From positions 600,524-664,523 of the forward strand of contig VZSF01001143.1 in the NCBI GenBank assembly GCA_013398295.1: a stretch of DNA of 64,000 nt, written 5' to 3'. The notes under the pieces are model-generated. The model did not search any database and had not been told where the DNA came from. It was given only the letters and a program-made list of their open reading frames with translations. The position numbers and the translations under genes were made by a program. Positions 40,901-53,037 of the stretch are shown one piece after another. This stretch comes from Chionis minor (Eukaryota > Chordata > Aves > Charadriiformes > Chionididae). The stretch's first letter is position 1. Each line of letters opens with the position of its first letter.

Positions 40901-43900
40901 AAATGCAGCTAACATAGAAATACGTACCTGACTATACTTACATAATTTATTAGCATCTAAGAAATTATTATTAGTGTTCATCAACATACCCAGAACAACT
41001 TCATTAATCTTTCAAGTATAGCCAACCACGGTAGACAACCTCGTACTGGAAGGGATAAAACACTACACCTGTATTTCCCAGGAATCATAACCATTGATTC
41101 CTGATATTTAGGACTGTTCAAAATCCTAAAATCCAAATAAAACTGAAATGGTACTCTACCACCTTTGCTACCGAAAGGGTGCAAGTGAGTTTCGCAATGA
41201 AGTACTTCTTTCGAGCTAAACATATAGCTGTTTTAATGAAGAAAGCACACCATATGCTTAAATCAAAAACTTCTGGCACCTACACACTGAAAGGGGAAGC
41301 TACACTCCACCCCAAACTATGTTACGGCCTTTGGCAGAAAGCATGCAGTAGCCTCGGATGAACTGTGGAATCTCTAAACACTGTCAAAGCAGCCTTCATT
41401 TAGGAAGAGCTGCATAAAGCAGGCTCTGCTAGGTCCATCCAAGTTCATTTATAGAACACTGAGTTCGTATCCCAAATTTGTTAGCAAACAAATCAGTAAC
41501 AACATACTGGAAAGGAAAAAACCTCAAATGTTGACATTACAGAAGCGCCTGAACAGCTATAATCATTAATAGAGGTCCTGTACTGGAGCACCACTACTGA
41601 AATATGAACCCTGAAGACTTTAAGACCTAGTCTAGAAAGCATCCTCTTTTAAAATGCGAAGATCAGGGTTTTTCTTTGACTGCTAGAAGTAATTACTTTT
41701 TATTGCTATTCAGTAAATAACTGTTTGAGAAAGGTAAATTAATAGGCCTAGCAGTCGCAGACAAGCCTGGAGATAAGCACATTCATATAATTAGCACAAC
41801 ATGTTTGGTAAGTTGTCAGGAACGTAGATAAGTTGGGGAGGAGTGTAGGAGACACTAAAGAGGAAAGGAAGGGAGGAAAGCAATAAGAAAGGCTAGAGTT
41901 AGAAAATGAGAGCTGCTGAATGCCATTTGTAAATCAATAGCTGTAGCCAAACAGAGAGCTTCCTGGTAGCAGAATTTGTTCTTCTCAAGTCAGGAGAAAT
42001 ACAGTATTTTCAGGTGATCTCTGTTGTTCAGGGATCTCTTTCCCTGGGGTTGTCAGCTGTGTTTAGACAGCCTGATTGGGTGGGAAATTTCTCCAGCGGC
42101 AGATTCTGACATCTTTCTTCCCTGTCAAGGAAACGGCTCAACAGCCATCACTTCCTTTGCTTCTCAAGGGGTTTTTTTTGCTCCTTGACGAAGTGGCTGT
42201 TCTGTATTTATTCCCTTTGTTCGGATTTCTTTTCCTTTCCAATGACATTTTCTACACACAAGGATTCGCACCCTCTCAAAGAAAACCATGGTCAGACCTA
42301 TCATATGCCACTCCTAGAAGTGACTTCTGAAGCCTGATGATCATCTGTCTCCCCCCCACCCTGTACCTTTCTCCTTCCCCACAAGTGGGGTGGAACAAAG
42401 GGTGGGAGCAGCAGGACAAGCAGGGATTTACTTCTCCGCAATGTCTGGCCCTGTGGCACCATGCCTGTGGGGCAGAGAGCCCCCGGCAGCCACTTTATTT
42501 GTAGCCTTTTCCTCACTGAAGTGGCTGACAAAGATGACCGGAAACCTGAGGCTCTATTGTTTTTCATTCCCAACAAGCCATAAAGTGCACAGTGGTATGC
42601 GGCTTGGTGAAGCCATCTAGTTTTCCACAGAGTACTGTGTGTGGTTTGTAATTTTGCAACCCTGTCTAAGTACTAAAACAGAGAGAATACTATTTTCATG
42701 TGCTAAAACTAAATAATTCTATTTATCAATGCCATTTCCAAATTATTTTATTTGCAGAGAGAAAAAGCCTTCTCTCAAATCTCCAGCTGCCTACCACCAT
42801 TTTTCATTTTTTAATAGTTCACCTTCTCAGAGCAAACCTGTTTGGCGATCTTGGAAGCATTGCTTTATTTGAGATTAGTCCTAATGCACAATCATACAGC
42901 TATTAAAATTAGTGGAATTACAGGAGTATATCTGCCCTGTGGCTACTGTTTCACTACAAAAAATGGTAATAGTAGCTTGAAGCCTTCTAATACCCCCTCT
43001 GCCCCTCAGAAGCCCCAAGCAACTGCTTGTAGGGCTTCTTAAATAAGGTTCATTAAAAGGTTGTCAGCACTAAGTTAAGGAACTGGTTGGATTAAAAAGA
43101 AAATTATAATTACTGAGCTTGAAAAACTGTAGCCCAACTGAATGGGTGGCATGCCACAGGTGGAAGAGGGAACAAAAAAGGGAAGCGGGAATACCTCAGG
43201 CCAACACTGCTGCTTGGACAGCAGTAAAGTAACAGCCTATGCAAGATCAAAAGTGAGAGCAGGCCTGTAACACCCATTAGGCAATTCTCAATATTCTATG
43301 ATTAGATTATCTATGTTGCAGATTATCTGTGCCACAAATGTAAAACCATCTTGCATCCGGCGTAGTTATTAGCTGAGGCCGACCATTGTAGAAATGTCTC
43401 TTGCAAGACCGTGCCTGGCCTGGAAACAATACGTGCACCTTCACGCAGAGCCAGAGATCATAAACTCTGTTGAACCAAAGCCGCCCCTGCGAAGAAACAG
43501 CTGAGACTTCTCCTCGCCATGTTCCCAGAACCAGGAGTGACAGAGAGCGTGCTGCAATCGCACCGCACCGCTTCCCCTCGGAGAGAGCGCAAACCCCGCT
43601 GGGCTCCAGGCCAGCCGCGGCCGACTTCACGTGGAGACAGCTGAAATGATCCCCAGCAGGCAGGATCATGGGAGGCCTTTTAGGCCAGGTGAATACGATA
43701 CACATGCACGGATCCAGTTTGGATATCTGACCCGACGCACTCTCCTGCAGGGAACCACGGAGATAGCGCTGAAACATCAGCAGCAAGGAGCCTGCCCGCT
43801 TTCTGGAGGAAAGTATGGGAGCAGAATGAAAGGGCAAAATGTCACAGGTGACACCACCAGTAAGGCATTTACACTACAAAGTATTACTTGCAAAAGAAAA

Positions 43901-46640
43901 CAGGAAGCATTACAATTAGGATTAGGATGTTGAGAAGCATTCCGTTTTTGGCTCAGCTCCAGCCCAACTGATATAGATGACATAGAGGATCCAGCTGAAC
44001 TTACAAGGCGACTGTTTCTTGGTTTTCTGTAGTGCTAGAACAAAGCTTACAAGCACAGTAGTTTCCTACAAACTACAATAAAAGAATCACCTCTCAGTGT
44101 GGAAGTCCTAGATAGCAGTGTTGCAGCTGATTATTCTGTATTGTTTCTATTGCATCATAAATGTGTTTACCATTTTGGATTGTTTTAAAATAATACAGTT
44201 TGCCATAGAAAAGCAAGCCAACTTCCACACGAACACAAGTATTTTTACTCTAATGCAATTGCTATCACTTGCCCTTAAATGGATCATCAGGAATTAAAAA
44301 CTAATTATTTTAATTCCTTGCAAATATTCAGATAAGGTGCACGATTTTATTAAATCAGTTAGCTTCCAGACTTTCACTTCTGCGTCTTTTGTCTGCCCCA
44401 TATAAGCAATACTGACAACTCCAAACAGGCTGTTGGTCTGTTCCTATGTTGCAATCTTGCATGATATTATATTCTTTAGTAATACCAATTCTTTTTGGCC
44501 CAAAGAGTCGGCCAGCTTTCCACATCTTTAAGGTTGTTTCCATTAGGAAAAGAAATTGATGAAATTTGATATGATCCCCTTTATTTAGGAAGAATGGGCA
44601 TAACATCCTGACATATGGAGCGCAAAGAAATTCAGATGAGTAGGAGCAATTTACTCACCTGTAGTTCCCAGACTCTGTGTAGGCAGCTGTATTCTAAAAA
44701 TCTTCCTTCCAGCATTTCTGATGCCACACAGACAGAATTACAGCGACTTCCAGATCACTTCCTTAGTTCTGAAATTTTTTCTAAACCCTCAGAAAACCAG
44801 CTGGACTGCTTGACCCTCCTATTGTCTGTACCTGCAAGTGACCCAGTGTGAGCACAACATTTTCTACTGCCTGTTATCTAAATCAATTTTAATTGCTTCT
44901 TGTGTTTTCTGAATGGAAAGGGGCTCTCGTGGCCGCTCCTTTGAACAAAATGGTTGAACTTTCCCATGCCCAACACAGTAGCATGCTCTTCAGACTTCAT
45001 TTTTTTGTATTGTCAAACAAATCACTTTGGAATTGCATGGAAACTCTTAGCTGAGCCAGATATCACAGGCAATCCCATGCGGCCATCCACTGAAGCCAAG
45101 AGAATTACCGCAGGGATGGATTTGGCAGCACAGCACTTTGAACTGAGTTCCCTTAAGCAAGAAATCAGCACAAATGTACAAATCTGGCTGTGTTTGAAGG
45201 TTCTGTTTTGCAGCCATCTGTGCAGGCTTTTATTGTTAAACAGGAGTAAAACAAATTCTGGACTAAATGATACCCAGTTATATATGTGTTTAGGTAAAAA
45301 AACCACAAAACCCACAGAATTAGGAAAGCTGAAAATAACTAGAAAAAGCTGTTTTGAATTATTAGAAAACCCAGAAAACATTATGTTTGAGTAAAACACT
45401 AAGCATCCAGCTTAAGACATATTGACATTGCAAATTAGCATCAGAATCCCGATATGATTTCTTAAGCTCAAAGATATTAGTCAGCTGAAGACAGTTTACT
45501 CTGTGTTGATTCCTCAGAGAGCTGAAATGTTGCCTCCTTTGTAATGGTACATAAAATCTTGTATCATTTTTGTATGCGAAGTAATGTAACTTGATTGCTG
45601 TTTGCCAAATCAATGAGTAATTACATGGTGAAACATATTGCTACAGAAACCCACTGAGGTCAAGAACTAAGTAAATTCTAAAAATGTACACGAATAACAA
45701 ACTACCCAGAGCTGCGGTTGTTCACAATAATTCTGGAAGCCTTATTACATGTCATGCTTCAAATCTAAGAAAATCTCTTACTGTTACACTGTAGAATACA
45801 ATCTTTTATGGGGACAGACTGTCTCCTGGTACCAGCAGCGAGTACTTCGCTCAAGGACCTGATCTTGCCATAGGTATAGAAAGATACCGACCCAGTGAAT
45901 CTCAGGTCTAATCCAGAATAGCATTTTCTATGTATCAACCTCTGAGCTCTCTGTGACACCCCTGCTGTTTGGGAGCTGAACAAAACAGGGTAGATGCCAA
46001 TTGCAGTTACTTTTTTGCCATTTTGCTTTACCAGTGACAACCATTTTAAGGATGAAGTGTGTAAATAATGACACCACAGTATAGATAACGTAGATCTCTG
46101 CAGTCTGAGAGTTTTTTTAAATGCAGGTTTGCACAAAAACTTGATCCACATTCTGCTTTCACTCCTATTTGGGACCAGCTTCTGATCATTTTAAGCAGGG
46201 GAACACAATGAGGGGTTAAGCACTGAAGTGCTCTCAGATTCAGACAAGATCAATAATCCTGTTAATTAGCAACATTACTTTTGCTTTTTTAACACTCTTT
46301 AAATTGCAAGGAATGACACAAGTGGCAGATACCTACTCACCTGAGCTGTGGGGCAATCACCGGTGCAAAAGTAGTTCCAAGCAGCCACTAACCATTCACA
46401 CTGCAGTCTCCTTGTGCTCCAGTCTGTTCTGGCATAAAGCAGTTACTCTGAAACACTGTGTGTAACCCAGGAGTAAGCTCCTCTACATCTGGAGTTCTGT
46501 ATGATCAGCAGCTAACACCAGCCAGCTGATGGGCAGGGACTTGCTGCTGTCCAGGCCAACAGCTCTAGTTTCTCCACCATCATTGCGCCTTCTGTAGGAG
46601 CCTAACCAGAGCTGCCTTTTCCAAGACTCTAGGAACAAGA
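37984..46640. other. Gene-poor intergenic spacer
   Basis: Mostly AT-rich unique sequence. GC-richer patches occur at 42,300-42,630 and 43,440-43,650. Several open frames of 80-176 codons are present but show no recognisable protein family or exon structure. A CR1-like ATTCTATGATTAGATT string at about 43,294 may be a tiny LINE remnant. Confidence 0.5.
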
Positions 46641-47050
46641 CAAGGTGAGGAATGAGACATGGATGGAGTCAAGGGGAACAAAGCTGGCTTCTTTTTGTGG
46701 AGACAAAGGAGGCAATTTGGGGGCTTCAATATATGACACATGGACACAGGTAGAGAAGTGGCATAAGAGAGCAGGTGTGGAAACACGGACCTTCCTGCAC
46801 ATCCATGCAGACCAGTCTGGGGACAGAAGTTTGATGCTACCAGTTGCACCGCGGCTTGCCCCTATCAAATGGATTAACTCTGGGAGCCCCTGCTCTGTAT
46901 CAGTCTGTTTTGCTGTCATGGAATCTGTGCTAGGATAGATAACAAGCAAGTTAAAATTTACACCCAGGAAGTTAATCACTTGTTGAGACCATTCAACACA
47001 CCCCCACAATGGAAGAAGGCTCAGAGCCATAAACTCCAGCCACAAAACCT

Positions 47051-47500
47051 GTGAGAGAATTACTCAAACAATTAGAGGAACAGAGTACTATAGAAAAAGC
47101 TTGCCCACCATATAACAGGCCAGTATGGCCTTTTAAGAGACCAGACAGGATATGGCACATGACTATTGACTGTAGGGCTTTAAATAAAGCAACTGGCCCT
47201 TTAACAGCCCCTGTTCCCAGCATAGCAGATATGAACATGCTCTTCTGTGGGTGGGAGTGTTAGCTACAAAAGGTATGGTCTTTACCACCCTGATACAAGA
47301 GCAAGACAAACCACAGTTTGCATTTACTTGGGGTGGAAGACAATATAGTTTTATCGCCTATCCCAAGGTCTTAAACCTGGCCCCACCATTGCCCATGCCA
47401 CATTAGCTGAAGAGTTAGAATCAGTCATCCTCCCACCTGAACTAACTAACAAGTTTGCAATATACAGATGATACTCTAATTCGAGAACATGGTGAGGAAA
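47051..47500 (+). pseudogene. Retroviral pol remnant: reverse transcriptase
   Basis: The open part (47,051-47,263) contains recognisable RT blocks: a RPVWPFKRPD segment, a MTIDCRALNKAT segment, and PLTAPVP. A stop and a frame change follow. In another frame are FAFTWGGRQY and the catalytic-type box YTDD at 47,461-47,472. Order and spacing fit retroviral RT. The gene is broken by at least one stop and one frameshift. Confidence 0.88.
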
Positions 47501-47879
47501 CTGTTCACTGAAGTATGAATGCTATCATCCAGCATTTACAAAAATTTAATATTGTGTTCCTGACTTGAAGCAGCAAGGACCAAGTCAAGAAGCTGCATTT
47601 TTAGGTACATCATGGATAGGAGGACAGAAAACTCTTACAGCATCTTTATTAGCAGAGATAAAAAGCATTCAAGCACCTTCTGATAAAAAGGAGTAATATT
47701 AGGAACTTTTGGACTTTGGAGGTCACAAATTCCTAGATTCAGTATTTTAGGAGGATCTCTACAATTTGCTGAAGAAAAATGCAATATGGAATTGGGAACA
47801 AAATCATCATGAAACATTAAATGCTTTAAATGATGAAATTTTACTAACCAATCTAAAGGACCCATTAACCCTGCACACC

Positions 47880-49200
47880 CAAGTACTCTTCATATAGATG
47901 TAGGTTATGAGGGATATCAACGAGGATTATGGCACACAACGTGCAGGCCAAAAAAGCTTACTTATTATATTTTGCTCTAAATTGTGGCAAGGCTCCCAGC
48001 TACCCTCCATTTGAGAAAGTGCTGTTAGCTGCATACGAAGGGCTGCTAACTACTTAGCCATTCATTCAAGAAACAGAAAACAAGTTATGTACATCCATTC
48101 CTGTTTTAAAACCAATTTTATCTCGTAAGCCATTGCCCTTGATGGTAAGCGCAGAAAACTGCTGTGCAGCGATGGGCTTTGTATAGACTTCACCAGGTGA
48201 CAAGTGCTGGGATGAATAAAGAAGACAAACGATCAGAGAGTGTAGAGCCAATGGGGATGCCTATTGAATACTGCCATCTGCCCTCCTCTCCGATAACTGA
48301 TACACCTCCACGGGAAGGTGAGACAAAAGAAGTTTGTTTCACAGTGGCTAGGGAACTGGGTGAAAAACAATCAGCAATTATATGGTAGACATATGGGGAA
48401 AAACACAGTGGAAAAAGATTTATGATGCAGACCAATCTAAGTGCATATCCGTTGGACATTGTCATGGTTTGGGCTGGACTGGCCACTGAAGCGAACGACA
48501 GATGCCCTCCTCCCTGAAGCCAGGCCAGACATGTATCTTGGCCATCAAAAACTAAAAAACCTCAGGCAAAGTGGAATCAGGTGGCTGATCATTTGGCTAA
48601 AAGAAATGTATTGCAAAACTCAAGGCAGAAAGGCTAGTAAGTGGTTACAGGAATGGCTAGGAATGTCACTGGGAATTACGATTTATTTCAACGAGCTGCA
48701 AGGAGAGGATGGCCTGTGACAAACGCTTTGGCAATACATATTGTTGATGCAGGCCATTTTTTTCAAGCAGTGGTACAGTACCTGTCAAAAGGACAACAGT
48801 TTGCCAGTCTCATGGAAGGTAAACTACTCTGAGAAACTCATCAAGTAGCTTAGATCGGTCCTTTAAAGTGGACACCTGAAGGCTGGAAATACATCCTCAC
48901 AGGAGTAGAAACAGTGGCGTAGGGAATGTGCACCCCACCCAAGCTGCGACTGCTCCAGCAATCATTGCTGGTTTAAACCAGTGGTTTGCTACTTTTCCCT
49001 TGCCCACAGTAATACAATCTCATAATGGATGACATTTTAAAAAGAAAATTTTACAAAGGAAAAGGAGTATGGGATTCTGTAGACACCACAGGGAGTAAGT
49101 TAACAATAACTAGGGCTTGGATTACGTCTGAGACCTAGATGTCTTCTTTTGCAGGAAAATTCAGGGTTACCTCATCACCATGGGAACGCTGACAATGAGA
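47880..49200 (+). pseudogene. Retroviral pol remnant: RNase H and integrase
   Basis: LHIDVGYEG near 47,887 and a following KLWQGSQ-like stretch fit the end of RT and RNase H of retroviruses. Around 48,950-49,040 the translation AATAPAIIAGLNQWF and a QSHNG-stop-HF string correspond to the integrase core, where the aspartate of the usual SDNG box is replaced and a stop follows. The stretch between is heavily decayed. Confidence 0.6.
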
Positions 49201-49594
49201 GCATATGGCTGAGACCCATCTCTAACAGGTTCTGCCTTTTCACATTGCCTTTGGAACAGCTCAGGTGTTGAACATCAGTTGCAACCCAACTTTGAAACTA
49301 GTTACAGAAAAAATACTGCCTGCATTAGCATGGGGTCAAGGACTGATAGTAGGTGACGATGTTACAGAGGTCCTAAGATCTAAAAATGACTTTAACTGTA
49401 TATAATATTGGATTGGAAATTGCAAATTATTTTAACAATAAAAAGAAGTGGGTACCACAGAACTATAAGGCAATTAATCGTACCTTAATGGCTCTCAAGA
49501 ATTATGCTTGAATTGTAAACAATGAAAACAATGTAATGACATACAGCAATTTTTCCATAAACACTGCTAATAATCAATAGGGAGTCAATGTGAA

Positions 49595-51136
49595 TTGACA
49601 AAATTAAGACACCACTTGTTTCTGATTGTGTATCTTATAAAGCAACAAAAACAACCTCTTGACAAAGGTACTCCTTTACTTAATGCAATTGTATGTTGGA
49701 TGAGCACCCATGGTTATGGGTCCAAAATTAATGATAATGAACATATATTTGAACTTAACCAATGTACTAGTGCACGGAACAAGACTTGTGATTCATGGCT
49801 ACAAAAATCATACACCAACAGGCAAAAAACTAAAAGAAGTATCAGGCAAACTTTGCTGGGAGGAATTGGTACAAGATCAGGAATATGGAATTCATCTGAT
49901 ACTGAAACTCTAGCAAATAAATTCAGTATTGGAAGAAATGAAGGCTGATGTACCCAGAATGACTGGAAGCTGCCTACCAACAGCTTTACAAACTTCCATA
50001 TGACACTGGCACGGTACTTGGCACCTTTAGCGACAAACTAATATATCTCTGTGGTCCCCGCTACTAGCCACCAAAACCATACCACAAGAAGCCAGCCCTG
50101 CTTTGTCTTGTATTTTATTTCAATTAACTAGTATATATCAGGTTAATCAGATTTGGGTAGCTATTGAAAGTAGTCAAAGACAAACTTTCGAATCAATGTT
50201 CCCTGACTCGGTGAAAGACAAATTCAAAGGAGGATGGCTTAAAACTATTGAGGGCACTTATGACAACGCAGCTACAGAGAAGTTGCTTGGAATTGGACAG
50301 ATGAGTGCCACTCATACAAAAATCATACTCTTAGGCCAATTTGCTTTCGTTTACAAAAAATTGCTGTCTTTTATAAAAAGATGTGGATACCTATAGTAGC
50401 AGGAGACTGTTTGCATTGTAATACACGTGACATTTGTAAAACTAGTAAGTACTACGCCTACTGGCTATCAAGCTGAGGATGGACCTGCCCTACCATGCCC
50501 AGAGCTCCAGAATTATGCATCATGAAACATTCCTCTGGTATCTGCGTCTGGCAGCATGTCTACGGGAATGAGATACCGGTACACAGCGGTGGTTTTGGGT
50601 ATGTGTGTGTATCCACGCTCAATACTATCCACTTGGAAGACGATGTAAATTTTGGATGTGACAACATTTGCTGCTTTAATATGACCTATCTTTTTGACCA
50701 AATAACCAATCAGATTTACAGGTTAGCTTCTTGTCGAGTGAACAAAAGATGCCTTATTTTGCAGCGTTTAAGATATCACTAACATGTGGGATGACCTTTT
50801 ACTCACAAGATGACTTTCTCAAACAAAATGCCAAGGTTACCCAACACCAGTCTGAAACTGGAAAATGTTTAGATGAAAGACAAGTCAAAATGGTATATGA
50901 TAATAATGACCTGATTCAATTAGTGAAAGTGGGAACTAGAGCCTTACTGAGCATCATTGGTGTATCTTTAAAGGTTTGTCACCAAAAACTACCAATGCAC
51001 TGAAACTAATGTTACAGCTATGCTTGTATTGTTAATAATCATTGTATTGTTAATAATCATTGCATTATTTGTTATAACCTTGATATTGACCTGTTACCTG
51101 AAAAATCAAATAGTATGTAATGTGAACTCAAGTTAA
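49595..51136 (+). pseudogene. Retroviral env remnant
   Basis: Five consecutive open pieces (49,595-49,948; 50,103-50,396; 50,495-50,782; 50,731-51,003; 51,020-51,136) form a decayed envelope gene. The first holds a furin-type KTKR site (49,826-49,837) followed at once by a Gly/Leu-rich segment with LLGGIGT, as at the surface/transmembrane subunit boundary. The last encodes a hydrophobic membrane span of about 24 residues and a short tail ending at TAA. Stops and frame changes between pieces inactivate it. Confidence 0.75.
51026..51061 (+). repeat. 18-bp tandem duplication inside the env membrane span
   Basis: GTATTGTTAATAATCATT is present twice, head to tail and in frame, adding six hydrophobic residues (VLLIII) to the putative membrane-spanning segment of the env remnant. 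Confidence 0.9.
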
Positions 51137-51890
51137 ATCACATACTAAACCTGTAAATAATTGGTTTCCCATATGCTCTCAGCCTCAGCATGCACAGGCA
51201 AGAGGGCTGGTAATTCATATGACGAATGCATTAAGCTCACTGTGCAGCACCAGTAATTGTTGAACGCTGGGCTAAGCCAAGGGGTGGACTGTGGGCAGCC
51301 TACGGCCCCCTACAATGGATCAAGGCTTGGAGGAGATGAGCAAAAAAATAATTACCTCCAGGAACACTGTAAAGAATGGCCACCAATTATCCTAAAGCTG
51401 AACTCATCTCAACCCAAAAGGGGGCTGGAGAGTAACCTTTGTTTTAGGTAAGACGGCTGCGGGTCGTCATGCTGTACAACCAACCTTCCCTGAGATAACT
51501 AGTAGAGACTAATGTCTTCCTGAGATTCCCAGACCAACATGGCAGGAGAACTGTATACGTGGCTCAACTGAAAACACCGAGTATAGAAAACTGAGAGTAT
51601 AGAAACTGAGCAACCAACCGCGTGTGCTTTGGAGAGAGCAACGAGCTTGAACTGGCTTCAACTCACATACTCCTTCCTGGCGACTGGGGATGCCCAGCAT
51701 CATGATGGGGAGCATAAAGAGCCGCATAACAATAATTATGTTTTTATTGCGGTTCACCTGTATATTGCAATTGCTATTTTATCCTTGTGTTGATTTCAGT
51801 ACATTGTTGTATCGCTCCTCTAAATCAAAATCCAGCGTAACACTGAATATATCAAGTAAGTACATTTGATATTACATATTAAACCCTCAT
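51137..51890 (+). other. Possible retroviral 3' region with a signal-peptide-like small ORF
   Basis: Downstream of env, CCAAGGGGTGGAC at about 51,274-51,286 resembles a polypurine tract followed by TGTGGGCAG, so 3' LTR material may begin there, but no poly(A) signal or repeat partner was found. A 55-codon frame at 51,702-51,869 starts with two methionines and has a basic N-terminus and a hydrophobic core (residues about 10-30), like a signal peptide. An imperfect 15-16-bp tandem repeat lies at 51,579-51,609. Nature uncertain. Confidence 0.35.
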
Positions 51891-52404
51891 GTGCAGTATC
51901 TAAAAGAACATGGTCAGAGAATACTGGACTCTGCCACAAATGAAAATATGGTATTACAGTCAAGCAAGATCAAATGGGGGAGAAACTCCTTCTCATAAGT
52001 AGGAAATAACTGAAAGGGTAAAGACTCCGTTTGTCCTTACACAAAACCAACTACACTAAGACTTTTATTGTGGTAATAAGTAGTATTTCACATCATCAAA
52101 TTCAGTTGACAGTAATCTAAATGGCAGTTGGTGCTCCGCGCCTTTTCCCAGCAAGAGTATCAAGGTAGATGTGAATATTTGCAAATGACACTAAATGGAG
52201 AAAATATAATGTATTTTCTGGTACGGGTAGAGTTCAGTAAATCAGACATCCTCCGAAGAGTTTAGATTCCAAGCGCTACTGGATTTTCCAGCAATTGGTA
52301 AAACTCGGCAAAACTTCATTGAATGCTGGACAATTTGCTTAAGTGCTCCACTACAATACCTGAAGGTATCACAACCACTTAGACCAAGCACTTTCCTAAC
52401 TCAC

Positions 52405-52478
52405 CTCAAGCTTTTCAAAAGCAAAGTAATAAGGTCTTCCTGAGGAATCCTTTTCAATTACAAATACATTTGCACCAG
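52405..52478 (-). other. Candidate coding exon of an unrecognised gene
   Basis: This 74-nt stretch has a good minus-strand acceptor (TTCTCTTTAG) and a consensus donor (GAG/GTGAGT). The frame set by phase 1-in, 0-out is open and reads GANVFVIEKDSSGRPYYFAF and on to EKLE, with a protein-like composition. It lies downstream, in minus-strand order, of the second CpG island. No family was recognised and no further downstream exon was found. Confidence 0.35.
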
Positions 52479-52998
52479 CTAAAGAGAAAATAATGTATAA
52501 TAATACTTGATGTACTAATTATAACACTCGTGCTCTTGTGCACTTGTTCTTGGCTGACCCAAAATTCACTTATCAAGTTTATCTGACATCAGCTTTTATT
52601 AAAATAGAAAATAAAATCAAACAAACAACAGAGCATCATTTTAGCAACTTTAATAGCTTTGCCAAACTTTAATCATTTGGGCTGAAAATTTCCACGATGA
52701 TTGTCTGCTTTGGCCTGTACAAACTTAATTCAAAATTGTTCGGAATAATACTCTAATAATAACAGCTACAGAACAGCACAAATAAAAAATAATAATTTTG
52801 TCTTTAGAATAGGCCTTGACTAGCTTGCAGCAAATACAGCATAGTCAGGCTCCAAACAAAGAGGCTAAAACAAAATTCTGAAGAGCTATTCACTAAATAG
52901 CACCATCTAACCTGAACCCTGAATCAGGCAGCGGCCGTGAAGAAAAAAATAGCACATGATGGTGTTGTTCAAGGCTGTCAAATAATGTAAAAACCCAC

Positions 52999-53037
52999 CT
53001 TCAATGCTTCCCAGGTTTTCCATGCTTGAACTTGCAA
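52999..53037 (-). other. Candidate small exon upstream of the 52.4-kb exon-like segment
   Basis: The open stretch ASSSMENLGSIE ends one base into a codon at a GAAG/GTGGGT donor, which is the phase needed to join the segment at 52,405-52,478. Its acceptor (CATTACAG) lacks a good pyrimidine tract, so support is weak. Confidence 0.22.

Larger units (their letters stand above)
46960..51136 (+). mobile_element. Degenerate endogenous retrovirus (pol and env remnants)
   Basis: Plus-strand sequence carries, in retroviral order, reverse transcriptase (47,051 onward), an RNase H-like stretch (about 47,880-48,130), an integrase remnant (about 48,950-49,200) and an env remnant (49,595-51,136). Multiple stops and frame changes separate the pieces, so it cannot make intact products. 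No gag or protease could be supported, and no paired LTRs were found. The genus is not assigned; the RT wording recalls ERV-L- or gamma-type elements. Confidence 0.85.

Noticed and set aside
44355..44606. 83-codon minus-strand frame followed by AATAAA
   Set aside because: It looks like a possible last exon, but no convincing acceptor, phase partner or family was found.
48464..48490. TCATGGTTTGGGCTGG string resembling the start of some avian LTRs
   Set aside because: It is too short, has no matching 3' end, and lies in the middle of the decayed pol region.
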